This document shows positions 47,526-56,540 of a stretch of DNA of 64,000 nt, piece by piece. The notes below the pieces were generated by a model, which was given only the letters and a program-made list of their open reading frames with translations, did no database searches and had not been told where the DNA came from. The translations under genes and the position numbers were made by a program. The DNA comes from Pseudoxanthomonas indica. GTDB taxonomy: Bacteria > Pseudomonadota > Gammaproteobacteria > Xanthomonadales > Xanthomonadaceae. Positions within the stretch are counted from its first letter, which is position 1. Every line of letters starts with the position of its first letter. The DNA is taken from assembly GCF_900167565.1 (NCBI RefSeq), contig NZ_FUZV01000001.1, forward strand, positions 1,612,001 to 1,676,000, given 5' to 3'.

Positions 47526-47947
47526 GACGGCCTGCCAATGAACGGTATGCCGGCAGCGTGCCTGCGGCGGGTGGGGCTAGGGTGAGGCGAATGCGTGGCG
47601 GCCAAGGAGTGCCGATGTGCGCGGTGACTTACGGCCTACTGCCGCTGCGTAGTGGCGGCTTGGCCACGCACGAACGGTTTGGCTATCGGCTATCTTTCGA
47701 GGGGGGCGTCTACTACGCGCGCGATGGAGGCGGCGATCGATACGCTGGTCGAAAGAATCGCCGCACGGGAAAACGCCACCGCACAATAGGTGTTTACTCT
47801 GATATGCGGGGCTGCCCATCCAGCACAAGATTGCTCAATTCAAACGCGGTGGGTCAGTCGTCGCGGCCGACCGTGTGGGCGGGAGGTCATGCGGTGGGGG
47901 TGACATCCATTCGCTGCCTGATTACAACATTTCCAAAGGTCGACTCC
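47526..47947. other. Divergent intergenic region, weak match to the 18-bp dyad
   Basis: No supportable gene is seen in these 422 bp between the ABC ATPase (minus) and the P1 peptidase (plus). At 47786-47803 the sequence ATAGGTGTTTACTCTGAT matches 13 of 18 positions of the dyad found at 51537 and 56332, 145 bp before the peptidase start. It may be a weaker copy of that operator. Confidence 0.4.
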
Positions 47948-49117
47948 ATGAAACTCTGGACCCTGCTTCCGCTGCTGGCGTTCGCCACGACCGCGTTCAC
48001 CGCGCCCGCCGCCGAACAGCGCCCCCGGGCGCGCGAGGCAGGCGTGATCATCGGCACCCTGGCGACCGGACCGCGCAACGCGATCACCGATGTGGAAGGC
48101 GTCGGCGTAGGCCATGCCACCTTGTCCGAGGGGCAACGACTGAACACCGGCGTGACCGCGATCCTGCCGCATCCGGGCAACCTCTATCGGCAGCGGGTGC
48201 CGGCGGCCATCGTGGTCGGCAACGGCTTCGGCAAGCTGGTCGGCGTTACCCAGGTCCAGGAACTGGGCGAGCTGGAAACGCCCATCCTGCTGACCGGCAC
48301 GCTCAGCAGCTGGAAGGCCGCCGATGCCCTGGTCGAGCGATTGTTGCGGCAGCCCGGCATGGAGCAGGTGCGCTCCATCAACCCGGTGGTGGGAGAAACC
48401 AATGACGGCTACCTCAGCGACATACGCGCACGCCCGGTGACGGCGGCGCTGGTCGAACAGGCGCTCACTCGCGTGAGCCTGGCGGAGGTGCCGGAAGGGA
48501 GCGTCGGCGCCGGCGCCGGTACGGTCGCCTTCGGGTGGAAAGGTGGCATCGGCACCAGTTCGCGGCGGCTGTCGAAAGCCGATGGCGGCTACACGGTGGG
48601 CGTGCTGGTGCAGAGCAACTTCGGTGGCGAGCTGACCATCGCGGGCGTTCCCGTCTGGAAGCACCTGCCGGATCCTGCCGAGTACGCCCGCAGCCTCGCC
48701 GTGCCGCCACCGAGCACCGGTGACGGCAGCATCATGATCGTGGTGGCGACCGACGCGCCGCTGGATGTCGCCCAGTTGCAACGCGTGGCCCGCCGCGCCC
48801 TGGTCGGCCTGGCCCGTACCGGTTCAGTGATGTCCAACGGTTCCGGCGACTATGTCATCGCCTTCTCGACCGCCAAGGAAAACCGTCGCGATCCCGAGGT
48901 ACCGGTGCAGCCTGCGCGCAGCGTGGCGGGCGAAGCGATGTCGCCGCTGTTCCAGGCCACCGCCGAGGCCAGCGAGGAAGCGGTCCTCAATTCCCTGTTT
49001 CGTGCGACCACGGTCAAAGGCCATCGCGGCACGGCGGCAGCCCTGCCCCTGGCGCAAGTCCTGCAAGCGCTGGACCGCGCCGGGGTATTGAAGCCGGACG
49101 CTTCCCCTGCTCCGTGA
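47948..49117 (+). CDS. P1-family (DmpA-type) aminopeptidase, secreted
   Basis: The precursor is 389 residues long with a signal peptide (ends near FTAPAAE). Hallmarks of the DmpA/BapA self-processing Ntn-like hydrolases are visible. They include AITDVEGVGVGHATL near the start, NGFGKLVG, INPVVGETNDGYL, GSVGAGAGTVAFGWKGGIGTSS and SNFGG. The auto-cleavage Gly-Ser lies before SIMIVVATDAPL, making Ser261 the new N-terminal nucleophile. DmpA enzymes release N-terminal L- or D-amino acids from small peptides, and BapA acts on beta-peptides. In this locus, trimming of muropeptide-like peptides fits. It precedes a beta-lactamase-fold hydrolase by 74 bp. Confidence 0.88.
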   Translation: MKLWTLLPLLAFATTAFTAPAAEQRPRAREAGVIIGTLATGPRNAITDVEGVGVGHATLSEGQRLNTGVTAILPHPGNLYRQRVPAAIVVGNGFGKLVGVTQVQELGELETPILLTGTLSSWKAADALVERLLRQPGMEQVRSINPVVGETNDGYLSDIRARPVTAALVEQALTRVSLAEVPEGSVGAGAGTVAFGWKGGIGTSSRRLSKADGGYTVGVLVQSNFGGELTIAGVPVWKHLPDPAEYARSLAVPPPSTGDGSIMIVVATDAPLDVAQLQRVARRALVGLARTGSVMSNGSGDYVIAFSTAKENRRDPEVPVQPARSVAGEAMSPLFQATAEASEEAVLNSLFRATTVKGHRGTAAALPLAQVLQALDRAGVLKPDASPAP

Positions 49118-49191
49118 CGCCACTCCGCGCGCCGATGTCGGCGCTCGAACCCACTGACGAGGCGGGCCGACGCCCTGCCATGGAGACCCGC

Positions 49192-50250
49192 ATGCCTGTC
49201 GCCACCCCTCCGACGCTGCTGCGCCGAGCCATCGCCCTACCCGCCTTGCTGATGCCGATGCTGATGCTGATCGTGCTGCTGACGCTTGCACGCCCGGCCG
49301 CCGCCGCTGCAACAACGCACGCCGGGCAGGCACCCAGTGCGCTGCAGCTTGAACTGGATCGCTTTGCAGCGAAGTTCGACGGAACGGTGGGCCTGTATGC
49401 GCTGGACCTGCGCACCGGCCGTTCCGCGGTGTTGAACCCGGCCGATGCATTCCCCATGGCCAGCACGGTCAAGATTCCTGTCGCCGTGCACATCCTCAGT
49501 CTGGTCGATGAAGGCCGCCTGGATCTGCACCGCCAGGTGCAACTGCAGGAAGGCGACCTGTACCCCTCGATGGGGGGACCGATGGACACGCATCTGACGC
49601 CGGGCTCGGCGATTACGATTCGCGACCTGCTGCATATGATGCTGACCGTGAGCGACAACAACGCCACCGACATCCTGATCCGGCTGGGCGGCGGTGCGGC
49701 AGCAGTCAACCAGCGCATGCAGACGCTCGGCGTGCAAGGCGTGCGGGTTGATCGATACATCTGGGAGATGCTGTCGCACTACCTGGGTCGCCTGGACGCC
49801 TCCCCCACCCATCCGGTCACCCCCGCCGCCTATGCCCAGCTGGATGCCGAACATCGCAGCGCGGAAGAGCGCACGCGCCTGACCCGCCTGTATCACCAGG
49901 ATCCCCGCGACACCAGCACGCCGCAGGGCATGGCCGCACTGCTGAAACTGATCTGGCAGGGCAAGGCGCTCACCCCGGCTTCCACGGAGGTGCTCAAGGC
50001 CATCCTGCTCGATTGCCGCACAGGTCAGGCCCGGCTCAAAGGCATGCTGCCGGACGGAACGCCGGTGGCGCACAAGACCGGCACGGTCGGCGAGGTGATC
50101 AACGATGTGGGAGTGATGACGCTGCCGGACGGCAGAGGCGACATCATCATCACCGTGTTCCTGAAGTCGGGCGAAAGCGACCAGGCCAGAGATCGCGTGA
50201 TCGCGCAGATGGCACGTTCGGTGTATGACTATTTCAGGTTCGTCCCCTGA
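49192..50250 (+). CDS. Class A beta-lactamase-fold serine hydrolase, atypical
   Basis: This secreted protein has 352 residues. The start at 49192 has GGAG six bases upstream. Motifs are MASTVK (Ser91, Lys94), SDNNATD (Ser154-Asp155-Asn156) and HKTGTVGE (Lys295). The first two are spaced nearly as in class A enzymes (63 versus 60). The second to third spacing is 141 instead of about 104, and no normal ExxLN omega-loop is seen; IWEMLSHY is the closest candidate. It is therefore probably a peptidase or esterase relative, not a resistance enzyme. It lies 74 bp after the DmpA-type gene, which suggests a shared peptide substrate. Confidence 0.75.
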   Translation: MPVATPPTLLRRAIALPALLMPMLMLIVLLTLARPAAAAATTHAGQAPSALQLELDRFAAKFDGTVGLYALDLRTGRSAVLNPADAFPMASTVKIPVAVHILSLVDEGRLDLHRQVQLQEGDLYPSMGGPMDTHLTPGSAITIRDLLHMMLTVSDNNATDILIRLGGGAAAVNQRMQTLGVQGVRVDRYIWEMLSHYLGRLDASPTHPVTPAAYAQLDAEHRSAEERTRLTRLYHQDPRDTSTPQGMAALLKLIWQGKALTPASTEVLKAILLDCRTGQARLKGMLPDGTPVAHKTGTVGEVINDVGVMTLPDGRGDIIITVFLKSGESDQARDRVIAQMARSVYDYFRFVP

Positions 50251-50269
50251 GGCGTGCCAATCATCGTCG

Positions 50270-51388
50270 TCAGTTCAACAGGCGCGCCAGTTGGGTGCGA
50301 TTGGCCACGTTCAATTTGCGGAAGATGGAACTGATCTGGCTTTCCACGGTCTTGCGCGAACGAAACAGCCGTTGAGCGATCACCTCGTTGCGCAGGCCTT
50401 CGGCCACCAGCGCGGCGACCTTGCGTTCACTGGGCGACAGGCAATTGAGCAGCGGCAACACCCGCGGCGAACTGGCGTCGACGACCGAGTCATCGTCGAC
50501 GTCGGGCGCAAGGATGAGCAGGTGCCTGCTATTGCGTGCATTGCCTGCTGGCGAGGACGAGACTTCCACCCTGAGCCGATGGCCGGGACGATGGTGGTGG
50601 CCAATCACCAGACTGGACTTGCCCAGCGGCAGATCACGCGATCCGGCTGACGCTTCCAGCCACTGCCGCAGCGGCTCTTCGATGGCGCGGGGCAAGGCGT
50701 CGTCCTTGTCGAAATCATCGCTCCAGCGGCGGCAGAGACGCCGGGCTTCCTGCGACACGAAGCAGGGAGTGAGGTCTTCTTCCAGCAGGATCGTGGCCAG
50801 CGGAAGGTCATACAGCAGGCTTTCAAGCGCGCTCTGGCGCGTACGCTCCGATTCCAGCGTGCGAATCCGTTGCAGGCTCGCATCCAGCAGGTAATACAGG
50901 TCCTTCAGGAAGGACAACTGGCTCTCCGTGAGGTCGCCATGATCGTGCAGGATGCGGATGCTCAACACCGCCTCGAGCCGCGAGTCTTCCCAGAAGGCGA
51001 AGTGGATGAACTCGCGCCAGCCCGGGGTGGGGTTCTGCGCCTTCAGGCGATCCGAGGCATGCGCATCCTGCGACGCGATCTGCGAAAAGGTGTACCAGCG
51101 GATGCGTGGATTGGCGTCCAGGTAGGGCGCGGCCACGTCAAGACTGGTCGCCAGGCGGACGCCGTCCTCGCGCCCTTCCGTCAGGAGGTGCCGGCCTTGA
51201 TTGGGTTGATAGCCATCGATGTCGAACAGCAGACTGCAGGAATGACAGGGCAACACCTTGCTGATGAGGGCCGAGCAGGATTGCCAGAGCGATGCCATGT
51301 CGAGCGACTTCACCAGTCCGGCGCGCTCGCGGATCGCATGGTCCGAATAAGCAAAGGTGCCGGAGTTGTCTAGCATCAACATGTCCAT
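50270..51388 (-). CDS. LuxR-family transcriptional regulator of the D-Glu/peptide locus
   Basis: This is about 372 residues from the ATG at 51388; starts at 51382 and 51538 are possible. The latter has AGGAG eight bases before it but adds 50 unusual residues. The C-terminal LuxR helix-turn-helix is typical: LSPSERKVAALVAEGLRNEVIAQRLFRSRKTVESQISSIFRKLNVANRTQLARLL. The N-terminal ~300 residues look like a GAF/PAS-type sensor with no receiver or acyl-homoserine-lactone motif. It is convergent with the serine hydrolase gene and divergent from dgcN. The 18-bp dyad in its own and a second promoter region (51537, 56332) is a candidate binding site. Confidence 0.85.
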   Translation of the reverse strand: MDMLMLDNSGTFAYSDHAIRERAGLVKSLDMASLWQSCSALISKVLPCHSCSLLFDIDGYQPNQGRHLLTEGREDGVRLATSLDVAAPYLDANPRIRWYTFSQIASQDAHASDRLKAQNPTPGWREFIHFAFWEDSRLEAVLSIRILHDHGDLTESQLSFLKDLYYLLDASLQRIRTLESERTRQSALESLLYDLPLATILLEEDLTPCFVSQEARRLCRRWSDDFDKDDALPRAIEEPLRQWLEASAGSRDLPLGKSSLVIGHHHRPGHRLRVEVSSSPAGNARNSRHLLILAPDVDDDSVVDASSPRVLPLLNCLSPSERKVAALVAEGLRNEVIAQRLFRSRKTVESQISSIFRKLNVANRTQLARLLN

Positions 51389-51536
51389 TCCCCGGGCAGG
51401 CCGCTGTTTCCACGACCAGGACGTGGACCCCACAGTGCCGTGCGTGTGTCGACAAGGGCAACACTTGTAGCACTCCAGCAGACGGACCAGCAAGCCTGCC
51501 GGGCGACGCGCAACCACCGGCGCCGAGATAGCCAAC

Positions 51537-51554
51537 ATCCGGGTTTCTCCTGAT
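51537..51554. promoter_or_regulatory. 18-bp dyad, candidate LuxR operator, copy 1
   Basis: ATCCGGGTTTCTCCTGAT is a dyad of ATCSGG and CCTGAT around GTTTCT. It lies in the LuxR-dgcN divergent region, 125 bp before the dgcN start. It is identical at 17 of 18 positions to 56332-56349. On the minus strand it includes AGGAG upstream of a possible ATG at 51538, so part of the match could reflect a ribosome binding site. Confidence 0.5.
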
Positions 51555-51679
51555 TCCCGCTCGCCTGGGCTGTGTTCGAATATCGCCCATTCCGCGATGT
51601 GGCGCGGGCCAGCAGGAACATGGAGCGCATCAATGCACAGCGGCGTGGACTCGCAGCGGATCAGTCAGGCAAGGACGCC

Positions 51680-52705
51680 ATGAACCAGGCCGTCGGTACA
51701 GTGAAGCTGCGCCAGCCCTATGTGCTGTTCCTGGGTGAGGAAACCAATCCGCTCAAGGCCAAGACCGCTTTCGGGTTGCGCGATTGGGCGGCGGAAAGTT
51801 GCATCGCGCAGACACGACTGGCGGGCGGCACGATCGAACTGGGTTTGCCGGAACGCGAGCCCGCCGCCGCTGCCGCCGCCGGGGCGCGCTCACTGGTCAT
51901 TGGCGTCACCCCGCCGGGCGGTCGGATTCCGGCCCACTGGGCACGCATGCTGGTCGCCGCGGCCGACGCCGGATTGGACATCGTCAGCGGCCTGCATACG
52001 CCGCTGGAATCCATACCGGGACTCGCACAGGCGGCAGCCAGGGCCGGCGTGCAACTGGTGGATGTGCGCAAGCCGCCCGCGGAGTTGCCGCGCGCCACCG
52101 GCCAGCGCCGCAGCGGCAAGCGCGTGGCGATGGTCGGCACGGATTGTGCGCTGGGCAAGAAGTACACCGCGCTGGCACTGGCCAAGGCCATGCGCGCGCA
52201 AGGCCTGAACGCCGATTTCCGCGCCACGGGCCAGACCGGCATCATGATTGCCGGCGCCGGCATCGCGGTGGATGCGGTCATCGCCGATTTCATTGCCGGC
52301 GCGGCCGAATGCATCTCGCCGGCCAACGCGGCCGATCATTGGGACGTGATCGAAGGCCAGGGTTCGCTGTTCCATCCGGCCTATGCCGGAGTCACGCTTG
52401 GACTGCTGCACGGATCCCAGCCTGACGCGTTGATCCTCTGCCACGATCCCTCACGGACCCGCATCGTCAGTTGGCCGGAGTATCCGGTGCCCGGCCTGAA
52501 AGATGCCGCCCAGCTCTACGAGCAGACAGCAAGGCTGACCAATCCCGCCGCCAGGCTGGTGGGCGTGAGCTTGAACACCTCCAGCCTGGACGAAGCCGCT
52601 GCCGAACAAGCGCTGGTGCGCGCCGAACGCGAACTGGGTGTGCCGGCCTTCGATCCCTTGCGCACGCGGCTGGACATGGCGGTCGCATCGATCGTGGGCC
52701 CCTGA
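51680..52705 (+). CDS. dgcN: DgcN-like D-glutamate N-acetyltransferase (DUF1611)
   Basis: This 341-residue DUF1611-family protein is taken from the ATG at 51680 (AAGGA upstream). The N-terminal Rossmann-like half has PYVLFLGEETNPLKAKTA and VIGVTPPGGRIP. The C-terminal half has a P-loop, GTDCALGKK (153-161), with FRATGQTGIMIAG and EGQGSLFHPAYAGV. DgcN is known to acetylate D-glutamate to N-acetyl-D-glutamate, working with DgcA, a superfamily neighbour of dipeptide epimerases. That gene follows 3 bp later. The symporter after it could supply D-Glu. Other DUF1611 proteins differ in substrate, so context carries much of the assignment. Confidence 0.8.
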   Translation: MNQAVGTVKLRQPYVLFLGEETNPLKAKTAFGLRDWAAESCIAQTRLAGGTIELGLPEREPAAAAAAGARSLVIGVTPPGGRIPAHWARMLVAAADAGLDIVSGLHTPLESIPGLAQAAARAGVQLVDVRKPPAELPRATGQRRSGKRVAMVGTDCALGKKYTALALAKAMRAQGLNADFRATGQTGIMIAGAGIAVDAVIADFIAGAAECISPANAADHWDVIEGQGSLFHPAYAGVTLGLLHGSQPDALILCHDPSRTRIVSWPEYPVPGLKDAAQLYEQTARLTNPAARLVGVSLNTSSLDEAAAEQALVRAERELGVPAFDPLRTRLDMAVASIVGP

Positions 52706-52708
52706 CCG

Positions 52709-53692
52709 ATGGTACGCACGCTGCACCTCAGGCCGCATGCCTGGAAACTGAAGGAGCCCTTCGCCATCGCACGCGGAGTGCGCACCGAAGCCAGGGTGGT
52801 GGTGGTGGAGCTGCATCAGGACGGCGAGGTGGGGCGAGGCGAATCCAGTGGCGTCGCTTATCACGGCGAAACACCCGAGAGCATGATCGCGCAGATCGAG
52901 AAGCTGCGGTCCCACCTGGAAAACGGCGCCGATCGGGAGTCGCTGCTACACCTGCTTCCCGCCGGCGGCGCGCGTCACGCAGTGGACGCCGCACTCTGGG
53001 ATCTGGAAGCTCGACTGAGCGGTGTGCCGGTGTGGAAGCGCGCCGGCGTGGAAAACTGGCGACCGGTGGAGAGCGCCGTCACCGTTGGCATCCGCACGCT
53101 GCCCGAATACGAGGCGACCGCCCGCCTCTACGCAGACCATCCCTGGATCAAGGTGAAGGTGGGCGCGGACGCGCCGCTGGACGCCGTGGCGGCGGTGCGC
53201 AGAGGCGCGCCCACGACGCGTTTGATCGTCGATGCCAACCAGTCCTGGAGCGTCGAGGATCTGTTCCGCTTTGCCCCTGGCTTGCAGGAACTGCGCGTGG
53301 ATCTGCTGGAACAACCGGTGGCCGCCGGCCGCGATCAGGGATTGTCCGACTACACCGGCAGCGTGCCGATTTGCGCGGACGAGGCCTTGTCCACGCTTGA
53401 CGATCTGCCCCGGCTGATCGGCCGCTATCAGTTCGTCAACATCAAGCTGGACAAGGCCGGCGGGCTGACCGCTGGCCTGGCCTTGGCGCAGGCCGCCAGT
53501 GCGGCCGGATTCCGGCTCATGGTCGGCTGCATGCTGGGCGGCACGATCTCCGTCGCGCCCGGACTGGTACTGGCGCAGCAGTGCGAAATCTGCGACCTGG
53601 ATGGTCCCTGGCTGCAGGCCGAAGACTGGCCACGCGGCATCGTCTACCGAAAAGGACGCATGTCGCTGCCCGCTCCCGTGATCTGGGGTTGA
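52709..53692 (+). CDS. dgcA: DgcA-like enolase-superfamily racemase/epimerase
   Basis: The protein has 327 residues and is of muconate-lactonising-enzyme type. Catalytic lysines lie in IKVKVG (Lys148, Lys150) and NIKLDK (Lys246). Metal ligands are Asp175 (VDANQSW), Glu201 (LLEQPV) and Asp224 (CADEA). This set matches L-Ala-D/L-Glu epimerases and the N-acetyl-D-glutamate racemase DgcA. Coupling to a DUF1611 gene three bases upstream favours DgcA, giving N-acetyl-L-glutamate. The alternative is a true dipeptide epimerase that recycles murein peptides, which would also fit the nearby peptidases. Confidence 0.82.
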   Translation: MVRTLHLRPHAWKLKEPFAIARGVRTEARVVVVELHQDGEVGRGESSGVAYHGETPESMIAQIEKLRSHLENGADRESLLHLLPAGGARHAVDAALWDLEARLSGVPVWKRAGVENWRPVESAVTVGIRTLPEYEATARLYADHPWIKVKVGADAPLDAVAAVRRGAPTTRLIVDANQSWSVEDLFRFAPGLQELRVDLLEQPVAAGRDQGLSDYTGSVPICADEALSTLDDLPRLIGRYQFVNIKLDKAGGLTAGLALAQAASAAGFRLMVGCMLGGTISVAPGLVLAQQCEICDLDGPWLQAEDWPRGIVYRKGRMSLPAPVIWG

Positions 53693-53737
53693 GCACTCGG
53701 CGCTGTCGTTTCCCTGACCCAACAAGGCGGACCCACC

Positions 53738-55039
53738 GTGGTTGAAGCAAGCGCGCGCGCGACCCCGTCGATTCCCCTGCACTGGAAGATGGCGATTGGT
53801 TTTGCCCCGGGCCTGTCCCTGGGTTTCCTGGCCCATGCCACCGTGGGTGCGGAACACCACGCGGTGGTGTGGCTGACGCAGCACATCACCCAACCCGCCG
53901 GCACTGTCTTTCTGCGCCTGATCTTCATGCTCGTGCTGCCGTTGCTGTTCTCGGCGCTGATCGTGGGCGTGGCGGAGATGGGGGATGTCCGCGCGCTGGG
54001 TCGGATTGGCGTGCGGACGCTGGCCTCGACCATCGTGCTGTCGGGCATTGCCGTACTCATTGGGCTATCGCTGGTCAACCTGCTCAAGCCGGGTACGAAC
54101 ATCGACCTGACCGTGGCCCAGCAGCTGCTCGCACAAAGCGGTGAGCGCGCCCACGCGATCATCGGCGATGGCGCGTCGAACCAGGGCGCGATGGATCTGG
54201 TCCTGTCACTGGTGCCTGACAACATCATCCGCGCCGCCGGCAAGAACGAAATCCTGGCGGTGATGTTCTTCGCGATGATGATTGGCGCTGGCCTGGTGCT
54301 GTCCAAACAGAGCCCGGCCACCGCCGCGCTGCTCAAGGCGATCGAGGGCCTGTTCCAGGTGTCGATGACGCTGATCGGGCTGGTCATCAGGCTCGCGCCT
54401 TATGCGGTGTTCTGCTTCATGTTCAATCTTGCCGCCCTGTTCGGCTGGGACGTGCTGCAGGCGCTGGGCGCCTACGTGATGGTGGTGGTGCTCGCGCTGG
54501 CGCTGCATTTCGTGGTGGTCTATTCGCTGGCGTTGCGCTGGGCCGGCTGGTCGCCGCTGCGGTGGTTCGCCCGCGCACAGGAAGCCATCCTGATGGCATT
54601 TTCCACCGCCTCCAGCAATGCAACCCTGCCCACCTCACTGCGCGTGGCGCAGGACGAGCTGAAGTTGCCGGGCAACGTGTCGCGCTTCGTACTGACCGTG
54701 GGCGCCACCGCCAACCAGAACGGTACCGCCTTGTATGAAGGGGTCACCGTGCTGTTCCTGGCGCAGTTCTTCGGCGTGCAGCTGGATCTTGGCCAGCAGC
54801 TGCTGGTGATGTTCGTCTGCGTGCTCGGCGGCATTGGCACCGCTGGCGTGCCGGCGGGTTCCCTGCCGGTGGTGGCGTTGATCTGCGCGATGGTGGGCGT
54901 GCCGCCCGAGGGCATCGGCATCATCCTGGGCGTGGACCGGTTTCTCGACATGTGCCGGACCACCTTGAACGTCACCGGCGATCTGGTGCTGGCGACCGTG
55001 GTCTCCAAAGGCGAGCCGGGGGATACCGGCTCGGCGTGA
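53738..55039 (+). CDS. Dicarboxylate/amino-acid:cation symporter (glutamate type)
   Basis: This membrane protein has 433 residues and belongs to the glutamate/aspartate/C4-dicarboxylate symporter family (GltP/DctA). About eight helices and two hairpin loops are visible. SSNATLPTSL marks HP1. GATANQNGTALYEGVTVLFLAQ carries the NxxG cation-binding region, and GGIGTAGVPAGSLPVV is HP2. The end LGVDRFLDMCRTTLNVTGD binds the substrate amino group (the Asp that marks amino-acid rather than dicarboxylate transporters). The start is a GTG preceded by AAGGCGG. It completes the dgcN-dgcA operon and probably imports D- or L-glutamate. Confidence 0.88.
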   Translation: MVEASARATPSIPLHWKMAIGFAPGLSLGFLAHATVGAEHHAVVWLTQHITQPAGTVFLRLIFMLVLPLLFSALIVGVAEMGDVRALGRIGVRTLASTIVLSGIAVLIGLSLVNLLKPGTNIDLTVAQQLLAQSGERAHAIIGDGASNQGAMDLVLSLVPDNIIRAAGKNEILAVMFFAMMIGAGLVLSKQSPATAALLKAIEGLFQVSMTLIGLVIRLAPYAVFCFMFNLAALFGWDVLQALGAYVMVVVLALALHFVVVYSLALRWAGWSPLRWFARAQEAILMAFSTASSNATLPTSLRVAQDELKLPGNVSRFVLTVGATANQNGTALYEGVTVLFLAQFFGVQLDLGQQLLVMFVCVLGGIGTAGVPAGSLPVVALICAMVGVPPEGIGIILGVDRFLDMCRTTLNVTGDLVLATVVSKGEPGDTGSA

Positions 55040-55060
55040 TCCGCGCGACCGGCGTCAAGC

Positions 55061-56218
55061 TCAGCTTTGCGACTGGGCCCAGTCCACGGCGGGATACTCC
55101 GCCTTGCCCATGAAGGTCTCCAGCAACTCGCGGTACGTCGACAGGCCACGCTCACTGTTGGTGAACAAGACCAGGCTGTCGCCACTGATCGGATCAAGCA
55201 CAAACAGCGCCTTGAAGCCCGGGTTGTCACCCCAGTGCCAGATCAGGCGCCTGTCTGTCGTTGACTGGATGCCCACGCCCAGCCCCCAATCGATGTACGG
55301 GTCCGCCGGCGAGACGACCGCCGCGTCATTGGCATCGCTGGAAGGCGCCAGCATGGCCGCATGCGTCGCCGCTGCCAGCCCCTCGCCCTTGAACAGCGCC
55401 CGCTGGATGAAGTTGTTGTAGTCGTGCGCATTGGACACCAGCGTCCACGCGGTGTTTTCCCAGGCGAACACGCGCGGCTTCTGCGGTGTGCCATCACCGT
55501 CATGACCCGTGGCGTTGCGGGCGTCGAACTCTTTCCTGGTCAGGTAGCTGCTGCTGGGCATGTCGAATCGCGAGAACACTTCGCGCTGCGCCAGTTCGTT
55601 CCAGGCCAGCCCGGTGACATGCTCGAGCGTCCTCTGCAGCAGATAGAAGCCCTCACCGGAGTACGAGAAGCGAGCGCCGGGCTCGAAGATGGTGGTGAGT
55701 GGCGTGCTGTCGATCACCGGGTTGGAGGGCGACACCTGCCAGTTCACCAGGCCCGAGGTGTGGTTGAGCACCATGCGCGCGGTAATCCGCCGGGCCGACG
55801 CACTGTCACGCGTGCGGTTTGAATGCCAGTACTCCCACAGCGGCCGGTCGAGATCGAACTGGCCTTGATCGACCAGCCTGAGCGCCACGTAGGCGGCCAG
55901 GACCTTGGACAAGGAAGCCGCCTGGAACACCGTGGCATCGCTGACGCGCGCGCCGGTGGCGTTGTTCATGACCCCGTACGAGAACGTCTGCGAGGTCCCT
56001 TGATGGGTGTAAGCCAGTTGCGCGCCCGGAATCGCATGTGATTGCAGCACGGCGTTGAACTGCTCGCGCAATTCCTGTGCGTGATCTCCTTCCCCTGCCG
56101 TCGGCGTCCGCGCCTCCACGGCAGGAACGGAGTCGGCGCGCAGCGGATCTGCCCACATACCACCGGGTGCGGCCAACGCAATCGTCAGGACAGCCATCTG
56201 TGCAGCGTGGACTTTCAT
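55061..56218 (-). CDS. Secreted beta-lactamase-fold serine hydrolase
   Basis: The product has 385 residues; the start at 56218 has GAGGATCGA upstream and gives a proper signal peptide (ends near GMWA). Catalytic motifs are AASLSK, YSG in FSYSGEGFYLLQ, and a third box HWGDNPGF. The fold groups with class C beta-lactamases, D-aminopeptidases, D-stereospecific peptidases and esterases. It is divergent from a TonB receptor across a region with the second 18-bp dyad and is convergent with the glutamate symporter. Cutting D-amino-acid peptides taken up by the receptor is a fitting role. Confidence 0.82.
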   Translation of the reverse strand: MKVHAAQMAVLTIALAAPGGMWADPLRADSVPAVEARTPTAGEGDHAQELREQFNAVLQSHAIPGAQLAYTHQGTSQTFSYGVMNNATGARVSDATVFQAASLSKVLAAYVALRLVDQGQFDLDRPLWEYWHSNRTRDSASARRITARMVLNHTSGLVNWQVSPSNPVIDSTPLTTIFEPGARFSYSGEGFYLLQRTLEHVTGLAWNELAQREVFSRFDMPSSSYLTRKEFDARNATGHDGDGTPQKPRVFAWENTAWTLVSNAHDYNNFIQRALFKGEGLAAATHAAMLAPSSDANDAAVVSPADPYIDWGLGVGIQSTTDRRLIWHWGDNPGFKALFVLDPISGDSLVLFTNSERGLSTYRELLETFMGKAEYPAVDWAQSQS

Positions 56219-56331
56219 TCGATCCTCGGCAAGAACGTGCAGGGAATAGCAAGCGATCAGTCTGAAGCGTAGGCGCGACGATACTCGACTTTGCTGCTGT
56301 GGAATCGTCATCCCTCCACTTCGCATGAAGG

Positions 56332-56349
56332 ATCGGGGTTTCTCCTGAT
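56332..56349. promoter_or_regulatory. 18-bp dyad, candidate LuxR operator, copy 2
   Basis: ATCGGGGTTTCTCCTGAT lies in the divergent region of the serine hydrolase (minus) and the TonB receptor (plus). It is 113 bp and 191 bp from the two starts. It equals 51537-51554 except at one position. About 22 bp downstream there is a TAGCAT that could serve as a -10 element for the receptor gene. The rest of the gap 56219-56540 shows nothing else. Confidence 0.55.
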
Positions 56350-56540
56350 GCATCTCGGTTGGCGCGCCCACTAGCATCGGCGCCGTCGTTCCGCATGGGG
56401 TGCGGAAGCAGCAGTTCGCGACGATGCCCACCGTCCACGACGCGATGTCGGGATCCGTGGGGTGCTGTGCCCGTCCGTCCCTTGCCGTGGCCATGCCGCG
56501 CCACCCACTTACGCCGTCCTGACCGGAGAGCCGTATCACC

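Noticed and set aside
47577..47828. Small open frames between the ABC ATPase and the P1 peptidase
   Set aside because: Translations on both strands are low-complexity and Arg-rich without ribosome binding sites or recognisable features.
49192..50250. Call as an acquired beta-lactamase resistance gene
   Set aside because: The omega-loop motif ExxLN is not recognisable and spacing is abnormal. The context is peptide catabolism and the base composition matches the chromosome.
51388..51538. Longer LuxR protein starting at 51538
   Set aside because: The extra 50 residues are Cys- and Trp-rich and unlike a folded domain, although AGGAG lies upstream. I kept the shorter form and state the alternative.
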